Assembly (NCBI RefSeq): GCF_021389955.1
Contig: NZ_CP089980.1
Location: forward strand, 1,301,501 to 1,365,500
Length of the DNA stretch: 64,000 nt
Source of the DNA: Fulvivirga maritima
GTDB lineage: Bacteria > Bacteroidota > Bacteroidia > Cytophagales > Cyclobacteriaceae
Direction: 5' to 3'
Of the stretch, positions 18,755 to 27,032 are shown piece after piece. The translations under genes were made by a program, and so were the position numbers. How positions within the stretch are numbered: position 1 is the stretch's first letter; each line of letters begins with the position of its first letter. Under the pieces are notes generated by a model, which was not told where the DNA came from, did no database searches, and worked only from the letters and a program-made list of their open reading frames with translations.

Positions 18755-19495
18755 TCAAGTATTCACTTGTTCGCTAATTCTACCAAATCGCCGTTCTCTT
18801 TTTTGATATGATATAATGGCCTCATGCAAATCTTCGCGTCTGAAATCAGGCCAAAGTTTTGGTGTAAAATAAATTTCTGTATATGCCAGCTGCCATAGCA
18901 AGAAGTTACTAATCCTCATCTCACCACTGGTACGAATTAATAATTCAGGATCTGGCATTTTAGCTGTATTGAGATATGCCGCAAAGTTTTCATCGTTGAT
19001 ATCTTCAATATTAAGCTGATCATCTTTCACATCATTAGCCAAACGCTTAACTGCCTGTAATATTTCCCAACGACCACTATAACTTAATGCAAGCACTAAA
19101 GTAAGGCCTGTATTATCCTTCGTATCTGCTATTGCTTCAAGCAGTTGCTTACGACATCTTTTGGGTAAAGCGTCCGTATCTCCTATAGTGGTAAGTCTAA
19201 CGTTATTTTTATGGAGAGTTTTTAATTCTTTTTTAATAGTAGCTACTAAGAGCTCCATAAGCCCTAGAACTTCCTCTGGCGGTCTGCCCCAGTTTTCTGT
19301 AGAAAAGGCATATAATGTAAGGTATTCAACCCCTAGTTCAGCACAGCCCTCTGTTGCCTCGCGCACAGCTGTGATGGCATTCCTATGACCAAAAATCCTG
19401 GCAGCGCCTTTATTTTTAGCCCATCTTCCATTGCCATCCATAATTATAGCAATGTGCTTAGGAAGCAGTTCTTTTACGATATTTTCATTTGGCAT
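18755..19495 (-). CDS. uppS: isoprenyl transferase (undecaprenyl diphosphate synthase)
   Basis: A 246-residue cis-prenyltransferase. The ATG at 19493-19495 is preferred over an upstream GTG. Motifs in order: HIAIIMDGNGRWAK with the catalytic Asp20, GHRNAITAVREA, YLTLYAFSTENWGRP, and LLIRTSGEMRISNFLLWQLAYTEIYF with the C-terminal RxxRF-like tail. It makes the C55 lipid carrier needed for peptidoglycan, O-antigen and related envelope polymers. In Bacteroidota it lies between the PorG-type gene and bamA, as here. The stop lies six bases before the bamA ATG, suggesting translational coupling. Confidence 0.95.
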   Translation of the reverse strand: MPNENIVKELLPKHIAIIMDGNGRWAKNKGAARIFGHRNAITAVREATEGCAELGVEYLTLYAFSTENWGRPPEEVLGLMELLVATIKKELKTLHKNNVRLTTIGDTDALPKRCRKQLLEAIADTKDNTGLTLVLALSYSGRWEILQAVKRLANDVKDDQLNIEDINDENFAAYLNTAKMPDPELLIRTSGEMRISNFLLWQLAYTEIYFTPKLWPDFRREDLHEAIISYQKRERRFGRISEQVNT

Positions 19496-19554
19496 GGACA
19501 CAGAAACGCAAAATTAACTTTAATAATATAAAAAAGCCTATTTTATGCTTTTTT

Positions 19555-20286
19555 TTAATTTCTTCTGTAATTTTTCTTGTAGGGGCTGGTAGGGCAAGGA
19601 ATAGTATAAAACGCATAGTTAAGTGTAACTCCTATAAAATAATAGGCATCATTATCATATTCATTTCCGTACTGATAATCCTTTAATACGCCATCTCCGC
19701 CACTTACATTGTCCAGATAATCAAAAAATGTTTTTCTGGCACCGAATTCAACGCCAAGATACCATTTTGGATTTAAAATATACTTAATTCCGAGGCCAAA
19801 AGGGATAGAAGGTTGCACATTACTATACTCCTCAGGTTTTTCGTCCATTCCTGAGACTCCAAAAATAGCGATACCTCCGAAAAAATAAGGAGTCCATCTT
19901 AGCATAGTTTGTTCCCTCCATTTAAGGAAATGATATTCAAATACTGTAGAAGCTTCAAATAGAAATATATCAAAACTAGCATCTCGCTGATCCGCAAAAA
20001 TATCGATAGGCGTTTTGGAATCGCTACCAGACAGCTGGCCTGCAGTAGCACCAATGCGAAAACTTACGGCACTACTAATATTAGACCGAAAGAAAACTGT
20101 ACCGGCAGGTTTAATAGAGTTTAAATTAATACCCCGGGAGAGATCTCCGGAATATTTAAAACCACCTAAGCCGAAGCCCACTTCAGTTTCCTGAGCTTGA
20201 GCACCAGCGCTTAAGAGCAATAAATAAATAAAAAAGGGAAAACCTAAGATAGATCTCCCTATAAACAATTCCTTGATTCTATTCAT
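19555..20286 (-). CDS. DUF6089 (PorG-like) outer-membrane beta-barrel protein, copy 2
   Basis: A 243-residue protein, from the ATG at 20284-20286, with a signal peptide ending AGAQAQ. It is predicted to be a small outer-membrane beta barrel: ETEVGFGLGGFKYSGDLSRGIN, then alternating strands such as YFFGGIAIFGVSG and PFGLGIKYILNPKWYLGVEFGARKTFFDYLDNVSG. Several signature phrases (YSGDLS, GFRY/GIKY...LDDVS/LDNVS) are shared with the gene directly upstream, so the two are tandem paralogues. DUF6089 includes PorG, an outer-membrane component of type IX secretion, and porG lies in this gene neighbourhood in other Bacteroidota. The initiation codon lies two bases beyond the end of the upstream gene. 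Which copy is the working PorG cannot be told from sequence. Confidence 0.8.
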   Translation of the reverse strand: MNRIKELFIGRSILGFPFFIYLLLLSAGAQAQETEVGFGLGGFKYSGDLSRGINLNSIKPAGTVFFRSNISSAVSFRIGATAGQLSGSDSKTPIDIFADQRDASFDIFLFEASTVFEYHFLKWREQTMLRWTPYFFGGIAIFGVSGMDEKPEEYSNVQPSIPFGLGIKYILNPKWYLGVEFGARKTFFDYLDNVSGGDGVLKDYQYGNEYDNDAYYFIGVTLNYAFYTIPCPTSPYKKNYRRN

Positions 20287-20287
20287 A

Positions 20288-21376
20288 CTATCTGAATTTA
20301 GCTCTTCTGTAAGTAGCACCTATTATAAAGGCCACCTTAAAAGAGCTAACGAAGTAAAGGTCATTATCATTGCGATTGCCCCTAATATTAGTTGGAGACT
20401 CTGACCCGTAACCTCTTATTTTTTGTTCTCCATTAACGTCAATGGTGTTATTATATATTTCTGCAATGTTAGGATTAGATAAATCTCTGAGTTCATTAGT
20501 AGACCCTCCTGTGCTCACTCTAGACAAGTCACTCATGTATCTGGCTAAAGCGGCATCATCTCCGGTAAATCTGTCAGGATTCACATAATTTCGACTAACA
20601 TCATCCAAATAATCAGTAAACAAATATCTCATTCCCGTTTCTATAGAAATATCAATCACCTGATTAAGTCTATATCTAAACCCTATTCCTAATGGAATAG
20701 CTACTTGTATTCTGCTATATGGTTCTATTCCTTCATTTTGATCTCCCGGCAACAAATCAGCATTTTGACCTTCGGTACCCAATGGTTGTAGATCTACCCA
20801 AGTGCCCGCCTCATCCAGTCCACTTTCTTCAGGAACATATGCCTGTGGATTATGATGAAATACTGTAACCCCTCCAAAAACATAGGGAGTAAATTGCACC
20901 CTATTTATATAGGTAGATTCATTTTCTAATAAGTCAAAAACAGCAACAACAGTAAGTTCCTTTATTCTATTTCTAAAATGCAGGTTTCTTATATATCTGA
21001 ATTTAGCATTTTCATCATTAGGGTCTGCAGACTCGTAGTCGCTACCAGAAACGGTACCATAAGTAAATGATGCTCTTAATGAATATCTAGGGCCAAACCT
21101 ACGTCCAAAAAAGATACCTATACCGGGCTTAGTAGCAGAGAAATCAGTACTTACTCTATCTGGTAAAGGAGACAGGTCTCCAAAATAATTAAAGGCATTT
21201 ACAGAAATACCCACATAGTTGTACCTTTTATTGCCAAATGTGTTTTTCTTCCCCCTATAACTAGTCATTCGCTTGTTATTGCGCTTGACCTTCCTACTTC
21301 GGATTTGAGCATTACCATCTTGAATTGAGACAAGATAAAAAATTAGGCAGATGGCAATAGTAAAAAATCTCTTCAT
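20288..21376 (-). CDS. DUF6089 (PorG-like) outer-membrane beta-barrel protein, copy 1
   Basis: A 362-residue protein with a signal peptide (about 1-23, ending GNAQ), a very basic stretch (RSRKVKRNNKRMTSYRGKKN), then DUF6089-type strands: YVGISVNAFNYFGDLSPLP, KPGIGIFFGRRFGPRYSLRASFTYGTVSGSD, FTPYVFGGVTVFHHNPQAY, PLGIGFRYRLNQVIDISIETGMRYLFTDYLDDVS. It ends in SSFKVAFIIGATYRRAKFR. It matches the longer, canonical PorG layout better than its downstream neighbour, because the GFRYRLN and DYLDDVS blocks are present and the gene sits between nadK and uppS. PorG is thought to link the periplasmic PorK/N ring to the outer membrane in type IX secretion; the window also encodes two T9SS cargo proteins. 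Confidence 0.82.
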   Translation of the reverse strand: MKRFFTIAICLIFYLVSIQDGNAQIRSRKVKRNNKRMTSYRGKKNTFGNKRYNYVGISVNAFNYFGDLSPLPDRVSTDFSATKPGIGIFFGRRFGPRYSLRASFTYGTVSGSDYESADPNDENAKFRYIRNLHFRNRIKELTVVAVFDLLENESTYINRVQFTPYVFGGVTVFHHNPQAYVPEESGLDEAGTWVDLQPLGTEGQNADLLPGDQNEGIEPYSRIQVAIPLGIGFRYRLNQVIDISIETGMRYLFTDYLDDVSRNYVNPDRFTGDDAALARYMSDLSRVSTGGSTNELRDLSNPNIAEIYNNTIDVNGEQKIRGYGSESPTNIRGNRNDNDLYFVSSFKVAFIIGATYRRAKFR

Positions 21377-21457
21377 TGTAATCCCTTTATAAAGCTAACC
21401 TTAAGACTAATACATAAAAGTTATCAAAAGTAATCATTAATTCCTTTCTTTTACAAA

Positions 21458-22333
21458 TTAATTTCTGACGTCTAATCCCCAGTTCAGCTTCTGTCTCAGA
21501 GTTTTAAAATAACTATTATCCTTTAATTTTACCAGTTTTGCTGTAAAACTCTCTTTTTTTATTGTAAGTCTTACACTGCTATCCACCACTTCAAAGCGAG
21601 AATCGAGAGATATTAAAAAATTATTACTTCTGCCTTCTATAGTAAATGAAAGCTCTGACTCATCAGGAACCACAATTGGTCTAATGGTTAGGTTATGAGG
21701 GCTAACCGGAGTAAGTATGAAGTTATCAGAATGGGGCAACACCACGGGGCCACCACAACTAATGGAATATCCGGTAGATCCTGTAGGGGTAGATAGAATG
21801 ATACCATCAGCCCAATATGAGTTTAAAAACTCACCATCAATATAGGTATGCACCACAATCATAGATGAGGTGTCTTTCTTTAGAATAGTGAAGTCATTAA
21901 GCGCAAAATTCAGGTCTCCAAATAGGTTGTCATCAGACTCTAATCGCAATAATGTTCTTTCGTCCAAATCTATGTTTCTTGAAAAAAGGGCATCAATGGC
22001 ATTTCTAAAATCAGACTTAGCCGTAGTGGCCAAAAACCCCAATCTACCAGTATTAATACCCAGTATAGGCACATCTTTATCTCTAATATGAGTGAGTGCT
22101 TCCAGCAAAGTACCATCTCCTCCTAGGGTGAGCATGTAGTCCAATTCGCTCAGGTCTTCACCTAATTGATACACCTCTACTTTACCTGAATCAATATTAT
22201 TATTTATAAGGTGTTCATTAAACTCTGAAGATACAACGATATCCGTTCTTCTCTTTTTTAATTCATCAAAAACTGATTGAATAACATCTTCAGTATCTCG
22301 AGTAAATTCCTTACCATGAATACCTATTCTCAT
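21458..22333 (-). CDS. nadK: NAD kinase
   Basis: A 291-residue enzyme that phosphorylates NAD to NADP using ATP or polyphosphate. The GGDGTLLEA motif (71-79) and the later STPTGSTGYSISCGGPVV (181-198) are the two hallmark nucleotide-binding motifs; NTGRLGFL (94-101), ALNDFTI and the C-terminal beta sandwich (LTPVSPHNLTIRPIVVPD) complete the fold. It is cytosolic. It sits between the CBS-domain gene and the first PorG-like gene, the usual order in Bacteroidota. The start is an ATG preceded by about 35 bases of spacer. Confidence 0.96.
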   Translation of the reverse strand: MRIGIHGKEFTRDTEDVIQSVFDELKKRRTDIVVSSEFNEHLINNNIDSGKVEVYQLGEDLSELDYMLTLGGDGTLLEALTHIRDKDVPILGINTGRLGFLATTAKSDFRNAIDALFSRNIDLDERTLLRLESDDNLFGDLNFALNDFTILKKDTSSMIVVHTYIDGEFLNSYWADGIILSTPTGSTGYSISCGGPVVLPHSDNFILTPVSPHNLTIRPIVVPDESELSFTIEGRSNNFLISLDSRFEVVDSSVRLTIKKESFTAKLVKLKDNSYFKTLRQKLNWGLDVRN

Positions 22334-22369
22334 CTAATCAAATGGATTTATCGTAACCGTAAATAACGT

Positions 22370-23047
22370 TTAAATATCAAGATACCTTAGAAGCATATCT
22401 AGCCTCTCTTTTTCATCATCCTGAACTTTAGTTTCTTGAAATCTGGCTATGATTTTATAACCAAATCGTTCTAGTGTAGCCACTATATGTGTTAAATCTA
22501 AACGGTTTAGTTTCAACGTAAGTTTTATTTTAGATGGATCTAGTTCATCCTCTTTAACACTACTGCTGAGTATTTTTGCATTATTCTCTTCAACCAGGCG
22601 GCTGATTTCTGACAAAGAATAATCTATTTGGCTAATAGAAAGGACTACTATTCCACCCGGAATTTGCACAGCGGCAGACTGCGCAAAGGAAGTTATGGTG
22701 TCTTGCACCGTAATTACCCCCTTATATTTATCTTGATCATCTAACACGCCTACCATCTGCACATTATTATCTGAAGCAATTTTTATTACTTCATAAAAGT
22801 GGGAGCTATCATGAACGTAGCAGTTAACTCCCATTAAGTTAAAGGATGATATGTTGGCTTCAACATCGTTAGCCTCAAGTATCATGTCTTCAGTAATTAA
22901 TCCCATAAAAGACTCATCTTGCACTACAGGCAATTGATTACATCTCAATTCTTCCATCCATAAAATAGCCTTATGTGCCGGGTCAGTGGCTTTTAATGGC
23001 GGAATCATATGGTTTACTAATTCTTCAGCTATCATTTTGTCTAGCAT
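22370..23047 (-). CDS. CBS-domain protein
   Basis: A 225-residue cytosolic protein. Two CBS motifs cover about residues 5-125 (AEELVNHMIPPLKATDPAHKAI through LPVVQDESFMGLITEDMIL, and the second ending VGVLDDQDKYKGVITVQDTI), and an ACT-like alpha/beta domain follows (about 135-215, PGGIVVLSISQIDYSLSEISRLVEENNAKIL). CBS pairs usually bind adenosine nucleotides, so it may sense NAD(P) or ATP/AMP for the adjacent nadK; this is inference from position only. The start overlaps the end of the upstream hydrolase gene by 23 bases, or by 11 if Met5 is used. No enzyme domain is attached. Confidence 0.88.
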   Translation of the reverse strand: MLDKMIAEELVNHMIPPLKATDPAHKAILWMEELRCNQLPVVQDESFMGLITEDMILEANDVEANISSFNLMGVNCYVHDSSHFYEVIKIASDNNVQMVGVLDDQDKYKGVITVQDTITSFAQSAAVQIPGGIVVLSISQIDYSLSEISRLVEENNAKILSSSVKEDELDPSKIKLTLKLNRLDLTHIVATLERFGYKIIARFQETKVQDDEKERLDMLLRYLDI

Positions 23048-23792
23048 CTAAGAATTCATTTAGGATTAAATTAAATTTTTCAGGATGCTCCATCATAGGA
23101 GCATGGCAACATTTATCAATAAACTTAAGCTCAGAATTAGGGATAAGCTTATTGAATTCATGCCCCACCATGGGTGGAGTTATGGTATCATTCAAACCCC
23201 AAACTAATAATGTAGGCTGAGTAATTTTTGGTATCTCCTTAGCCATATTATGTCTTTGGGCTGATTTAGCTATAGCTACTATTCTTAAACACTTAGGAAT
23301 ACTCTTAGTAGTCTCAAATACTTCATCTATAAGCTCTTTGGTAGCTGTTTTAGGATCATAAAAAGTATATGCCACTCTTTCTTGAATGTATTCATAACTT
23401 CCTCTTTTAGGGAAAGACCCTCCCATAGAGTTCTCAAATAATCCTGAACTACCCGTAAGTACTAAATTTGTTACTCTTTCAGGGTTTTTCAAAGTATAAA
23501 TTAACCCTACATGGCCTCCTAGAGAGTTACCAATGAGAGTCATTTTATCTAATTCTTTAAAAGCTATAAATTTCTCCAAAAATGAATTTAATCCATCAAG
23601 ACCGGCTTGCTTTAGGGGCATGTCATATATAGGTAATAAAGGAATGACTACCCTGTAATTATCTTTAAAGTAATTTACAACTCCTTCCCAATTACTTAAT
23701 GCTCCAAAAAGTCCATGTAATAAAACTAACACCTCTCCTGACCCTTCGTCTATATATCTAAATTTATTTTCTTCTTTTATAGTTAATGCCAT
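23025..23792 (-). CDS. alpha/beta-fold hydrolase
   Basis: A 255-residue serine hydrolase. The oxyanion-hole motif LLHGLFGALSNW (24-35), the nucleophile elbow GNSLGGH with Ser90, Asp202 in VWGLNDTITPP, and His230 in DKCCHAPMMEHPE form a complete triad with the usual spacing. There is no signal peptide, so it acts in the cytosol. It resembles the BioH/MenH-type esterases in length and elbow sequence, but no substrate can be assigned. This hydrolase, the CBS gene and nadK are commonly found together near porG and bamA in Bacteroidota, with pdxJ nearby, which holds here. Confidence 0.88.
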   Translation of the reverse strand: MALTIKEENKFRYIDEGSGEVLVLLHGLFGALSNWEGVVNYFKDNYRVVIPLLPIYDMPLKQAGLDGLNSFLEKFIAFKELDKMTLIGNSLGGHVGLIYTLKNPERVTNLVLTGSSGLFENSMGGSFPKRGSYEYIQERVAYTFYDPKTATKELIDEVFETTKSIPKCLRIVAIAKSAQRHNMAKEIPKITQPTLLVWGLNDTITPPMVGHEFNKLIPNSELKFIDKCCHAPMMEHPEKFNLILNEFLDARQNDS

Positions 23793-23835
23793 AATTCTTT
23801 ATGTGACTGATACTAAAGTAAACAAAAATGAGCAA

Positions 23836-24408
23836 TTAAACTGCTTTGTCATTATAACTTGCCCAATTTTTCAACATCTCTAAACCGTATTGAGTAAGGG
23901 CTGCTTCTGGGTGAAACTGCACGCCCCAAAGCGGTAAATTAAGATGTTTTAAAGCCATATTTTCTCCTTTTTCTGTAGTAGCGATTACCTCATATTCCGG
24001 GCTCTGCTCTACTAAAAGTGAGTTATAGCGTACAACGTTAATCTTTTTAGGTAAATTCTTAAAGAGAATATCTCCTGAATGCTCTATTTCACTGATTTTT
24101 CCGTGCATAGGTGCTTGTGCCTTAATCAGTTTACCTCCAAAAAATTCACCTATTGCCTGATGCCCGAGGCAAATGCCTAGCATTGGCAATTTCTGATGAT
24201 AATACTCCACTACTTCCATAAGATTACCTGCCTTGCCTGGTGTTTCAGGACCGGGCGATAGTACTACACCATCATACCGCCTGGCAGTAATCAAATCTAG
24301 TGGTACATCATTACGAAAGACTATACTCTTAATCCCTAATTGGCTAAAATAGTCAACGAGGTTATAGGTAAAAGAGTCAAAATTATCAAGTAACAGGATC
24401 TCCTTCAA
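23836..24408 (-). CDS. pabA: glutamine amidotransferase, aminodeoxychorismate/anthranilate synthase component II
   Basis: A 190-residue class I glutaminase subunit that supplies ammonia to the chorismate-using component. The family N-terminus LLLDNFDSFTYNLVDYF, SPGPETPGKAG, the nucleophile Cys80 in LGICLGHQAIGEFFGG, and His166/Glu168 in GVQFHPEAA are all present. I cannot separate pabA from trpG by sequence, and there is no trp or pabB gene nearby. The only possible initiation codon before the conserved motif is TTG, since a stop lies four codons upstream; an AAAGG sequence six bases before it supports this. The first 23 bases overlap the end of the cvpA-like gene. Confidence 0.9.
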   Translation of the reverse strand: MKEILLLDNFDSFTYNLVDYFSQLGIKSIVFRNDVPLDLITARRYDGVVLSPGPETPGKAGNLMEVVEYYHQKLPMLGICLGHQAIGEFFGGKLIKAQAPMHGKISEIEHSGDILFKNLPKKINVVRYNSLLVEQSPEYEVIATTEKGENMALKHLNLPLWGVQFHPEAALTQYGLEMLKNWASYNDKAV

Positions 24409-24922
24409 GCATTTCCTTTATGGTGTCAAACAAATCATGAGCAAAGGGCACAATAACAGAGCAATATTCTACCATGGTAGGAGCAAAGATGAGCACATAT
24501 GGATACACTACTGAGTTTACCATCCATTTATCTGGCAACTCTAAACCAAATGAAGTGCTAAGCCATAGTATTACACTTAACCCAAATGTCCATTTTAATA
24601 TTCCTAGAACCGCGCCTGCCAGGTTATCAAGTGAGCCCAGCAGGGTTAGGTCCAATATTTTCTTTAGTCCTTTACCTAGCATATGAACTAAAAATACTAT
24701 AAGAATAAAAATAAGGACAAAGGATATATATGGCAGCAGTTCTCCGCTAAGATTAAAGTTGCTCTCCAGAAAGCTCATACCCTCATGAAGTAACTTAAGC
24801 CCGCCGATTACGGCCAATACAAAAGCCAATACGGTAATAATCTCTAACAAAAAACCTTTGCTATACCCTTTGTAGGCTCCAAACAAAATGAAGCCCAGTA
24901 GAACAATATCTATTATACTCAA
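24386..24922 (-). CDS. CvpA family inner-membrane protein
   Basis: A 178-residue polytopic membrane protein. IDIVLLGFILFGAYKGYSKGFLLEI is the CvpA hallmark N-terminus, followed by further hydrophobic helices (about 30-45, 64-84, 103-122, 138-160). CvpA proteins are linked to colicin V production and envelope stress in Enterobacteria; their biochemical role is unsettled. The start must be TTG, because the in-frame codon just before it is TAA, which is also the stop codon of the upstream yqeY-like gene. The two reading frames thus abut with no spacer. Confidence 0.85.
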   Translation of the reverse strand: MSIIDIVLLGFILFGAYKGYSKGFLLEIITVLAFVLAVIGGLKLLHEGMSFLESNFNLSGELLPYISFVLIFILIVFLVHMLGKGLKKILDLTLLGSLDNLAGAVLGILKWTFGLSVILWLSTSFGLELPDKWMVNSVVYPYVLIFAPTMVEYCSVIVPFAHDLFDTIKEMLEGDPVT

Positions 24923-25375
24923 TTATTTAGTCAATGATTCTTTAACAATACTAGCAATCATCTTCCCATCTGCTTTACCGGCCAGCTGCTTAGTAGCGGC
25001 TCCCATTACTTTACCCATATCCTGAGGGCCTGTAGCACCTACCTGCTCTATGATGGCTGCAATTTCAGTTTTTAATTCATCCTCTGAAAGCTGCTTTGGT
25101 AAATATCTGTTAATAACTTCTAACTCTAATTTTTCTTTTTCAGCCAAATCAGCACGTCCTTCTTTCTCATATAGCTCTGCACTATCTTTTCTTTGCTTGG
25201 CAGCTTTAGTCAAGAGTTTCAATTCTGCATCTTCGCTAAGTTCTTCTGCTCCTCCTTTTTCAGTTGCTGCCAATAAAATGGCTGATTTAATAGACCTTAA
25301 TGCTGTAAGTTCATCTTTTCTCTTTTCCAGCATGGCCGTTTTTATATCCTGATCGATCTGTTGTTTCAAGCTCAT
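24923..25375 (-). CDS. yqeY: YqeY/GatB-related domain protein
   Basis: A 150-residue cytosolic helical protein: MSLKQQIDQDIKTAMLEKRKDELTALRSIKSAI, YEKEGRADLAEKEKLELEVINRYLPKQLSEDEL and ATGPQDMGKVMGAATKQLAGKADGKMI match the YqeY family, which shares the tRNA-binding C-terminal fold of GatB. A role with aminoacyl-tRNA is suspected for the family but not shown. The ATG at 25373-25375 is preferred to a longer frame whose added residues would cover the divergent promoter region shared with pdxJ. It heads the yqeY-cvpA-pabA operon. Confidence 0.9.
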   Translation of the reverse strand: MSLKQQIDQDIKTAMLEKRKDELTALRSIKSAILLAATEKGGAEELSEDAELKLLTKAAKQRKDSAELYEKEGRADLAEKEKLELEVINRYLPKQLSEDELKTEIAAIIEQVGATGPQDMGKVMGAATKQLAGKADGKMIASIVKESLTK

Positions 25376-25402
25376 ATGTGTATATTTTCTTTTTCTAGTT
25401 AT

Positions 25403-25433
25403 TACTTTTGCGTATATATTCAATACAAAGGTA
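25403..25433. promoter_or_regulatory. divergent -7 boxes between yqeY and pdxJ
   Basis: TACTTTTG (25403-25410, plus strand) faces pdxJ, and TACCTTTG read on the minus strand (25426-25433) faces yqeY. Both match TAnnTTTG exactly. I see no clear TTG -33 partner at the right distance for either, so the pair is a moderate prediction. Confidence 0.5.
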
Positions 25434-25451
25434 TAAATATTCAAAAAACGA

Positions 25452-26168
25452 ATGACTCGGTTAAGTGTAAATATCAACAAGATCGCTACTTTAAGAAATG
25501 CCCGCGGAGGCAATAACCCTGATGTAATTAAATCAGCTCTGGACTGTGAACGCTTTGGTGCTCAAGGAATAACAGTGCACCCCAGACCTGATGAAAGGCA
25601 CATCAGATATGATGATGTAATAGAGCTTAAAAAAGTCATTACTACAGAATTTAATATAGAAGGCTACCCTGACGACAGGTATATGGAGTTAGTAAAAAGG
25701 GTAAAGCCAGCCCAAGCCACCTTGGTGCCTGATGGCCCACACGTGCTCACCTCTAATGCCGGCTGGGATACTGTGGCTCATGAAGAATTCTTGAAAGAGA
25801 TCACTGCAGATCTTAAAAAAGCAGGTGTTCGTGTATCTATTTTTGTAGACCCAGATAGCAAAATGGTGGAAAATACTGCTAAAATTGGCGCTGATCGGGT
25901 GGAGTTATACACTGAAAGCTATGCTACCAAATATTTTGAAGATAAAGAAAAGGCCATCTCTCCATTTAAAAAGGCTGCTGAAGCAGCCTCCAAAAGTGGA
26001 TTAGGCATAAACGCTGGACATGACCTTGATCTTGATAACCTGGCATATCTGGCTAAAGAAATCCCTGAGATTGATGAAGTATCTATTGGTCACGCACTAA
26101 TCTGTGATGCCCTGTATCTCGGCCTTGAGAACACTATTCAAATGTATCTTAAGCAATTGAAGGTTTAG
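25452..26168 (+). CDS. pdxJ: pyridoxine 5'-phosphate synthase
   Basis: A 238-residue TIM-barrel enzyme that condenses 1-deoxy-D-xylulose 5-phosphate with 3-amino-2-oxopropyl phosphate to form pyridoxine 5'-phosphate. [21 protein letters not shown], the catalytic-site [42 protein letters not shown] and [19 protein letters not shown] are all diagnostic, and length matches the family. Vitamin B6 made here serves enzymes such as GlyA encoded nearby. The divergent position next to the envelope cluster is common in Bacteroidota. Confidence 0.96.
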   Translation: MTRLSVNINKIATLRNARGGNNPDVIKSALDCERFGAQGITVHPRPDERHIRYDDVIELKKVITTEFNIEGYPDDRYMELVKRVKPAQATLVPDGPHVLTSNAGWDTVAHEEFLKEITADLKKAGVRVSIFVDPDSKMVENTAKIGADRVELYTESYATKYFEDKEKAISPFKKAAEAASKSGLGINAGHDLDLDNLAYLAKEIPEIDEVSIGHALICDALYLGLENTIQMYLKQLKV

Positions 26169-26179
26169 TAAGAGAGGAA

Positions 26180-26905
26180 TTAATCTTCCTCTCCATCTTT
26201 ACTTATAGAGCCAAGTCCTGAAACATTAGATATTACCTTTTCAGGATTGCCTTTATATGAAACCCCTCCTACACCGCTCACAGAGGCGTTTAAAGTCTCT
26301 TCTACATAAACAGAAGCACCTCCTACTCCACTAATTTCAATAGTACAATTTTTACTTTTCAGTTCATCAGCCTCATAGCCACCTGCTCCGCTCAACTGCA
26401 CGCTTTGCTCTTCAGCATTTCCGCTGAGCTCTACAGCGCCAGCACCTGATACGTTTATTTTTAGTGCTTTAACTTCTACCTCCAGGTTAATAGCGCCGGC
26501 ACCTGACATACCGATTCTCAAATATTCTCCCTCAATAGGCTCCACACTTTCTATTGATGCTGCTCCGCCTATTGTTATAGCTTCAATAGTAGTATAGTTA
26601 ATATCTAAACGAATAGGTTCATCACTATCAATACTTACTTCAGAGTCGATATACAAAACACCATCTCTTATATCATAGGTTATAAATTCATGTAAATTTT
26701 CATCTGTGGTAAGCGTTACTCCGGGGTTATCAGCCTTTCTAAGAAACACTTCATAATTTCCCCCTAGCTCTACTTCTTCAAAGGGTTCCAGCTTAGTCTC
26801 TTTAGATATAATTTTACCATTTCCCTTTTCCTGAACGTAAGAATCGCAGGCCACTATACTTAATAGTGTAGCCAGCAAAATAATTTGTGGTAATTTGAAC
26901 TTCAT
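26180..26905 (-). CDS. GIN-domain (DUF2807) lipoprotein
   Basis: A 241-residue lipoprotein with a lipobox ending SIVAC (Cys20). The rest is a right-handed beta-helix-like GIN domain: FEEVELGGNYEVFL, then recurring glycine-rich turns of the type SGAG (for example MSGAGAINL, VSGAGAVEL, LSGAGGYEA, ISGVGGASV, VSGVGGVSY, VSGLGSIS). Such proteins are abundant in Bacteroidota and of unknown function; the N-terminal Glu/Lys-rich strand region may adhere to other envelope proteins. It is convergent with pdxJ and probably monocistronic. Confidence 0.88.
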   Translation of the reverse strand: MKFKLPQIILLATLLSIVACDSYVQEKGNGKIISKETKLEPFEEVELGGNYEVFLRKADNPGVTLTTDENLHEFITYDIRDGVLYIDSEVSIDSDEPIRLDINYTTIEAITIGGAASIESVEPIEGEYLRIGMSGAGAINLEVEVKALKINVSGAGAVELSGNAEEQSVQLSGAGGYEADELKSKNCTIEISGVGGASVYVEETLNASVSGVGGVSYKGNPEKVISNVSGLGSISKDGEED

Positions 26906-26972
26906 GATTTTATTGATTAGTGTCGGTAATATAAAAAAATTACGAGACTAACAGAATCGCACACCTACAATA

Positions 26973-27003
26973 TTGTTAATATGTAGCGGTTACGCTATTT
27001 TTG
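26973..27003 (+). promoter_or_regulatory. Bacteroidota-type promoter for glyA
   Basis: TTG (26973-26975) is followed after exactly 20 bases by TATTTTTG (26996-27003), a full match to the Bacteroidota primary-sigma consensus. Transcription would begin about 25 bases before the glyA ATG. Confidence 0.78.
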
Positions 27004-27032
27004 AGCTTCCAATTTTTTACCTCGTAGAAATT

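Noticed and set aside
26172-26193. Inverted repeat GAGAGGAA/TTCCTCTC between pdxJ and the GIN gene
   Set aside because: It overlaps the GIN stop codon and has no T tract on either strand, so I do not call it a terminator.
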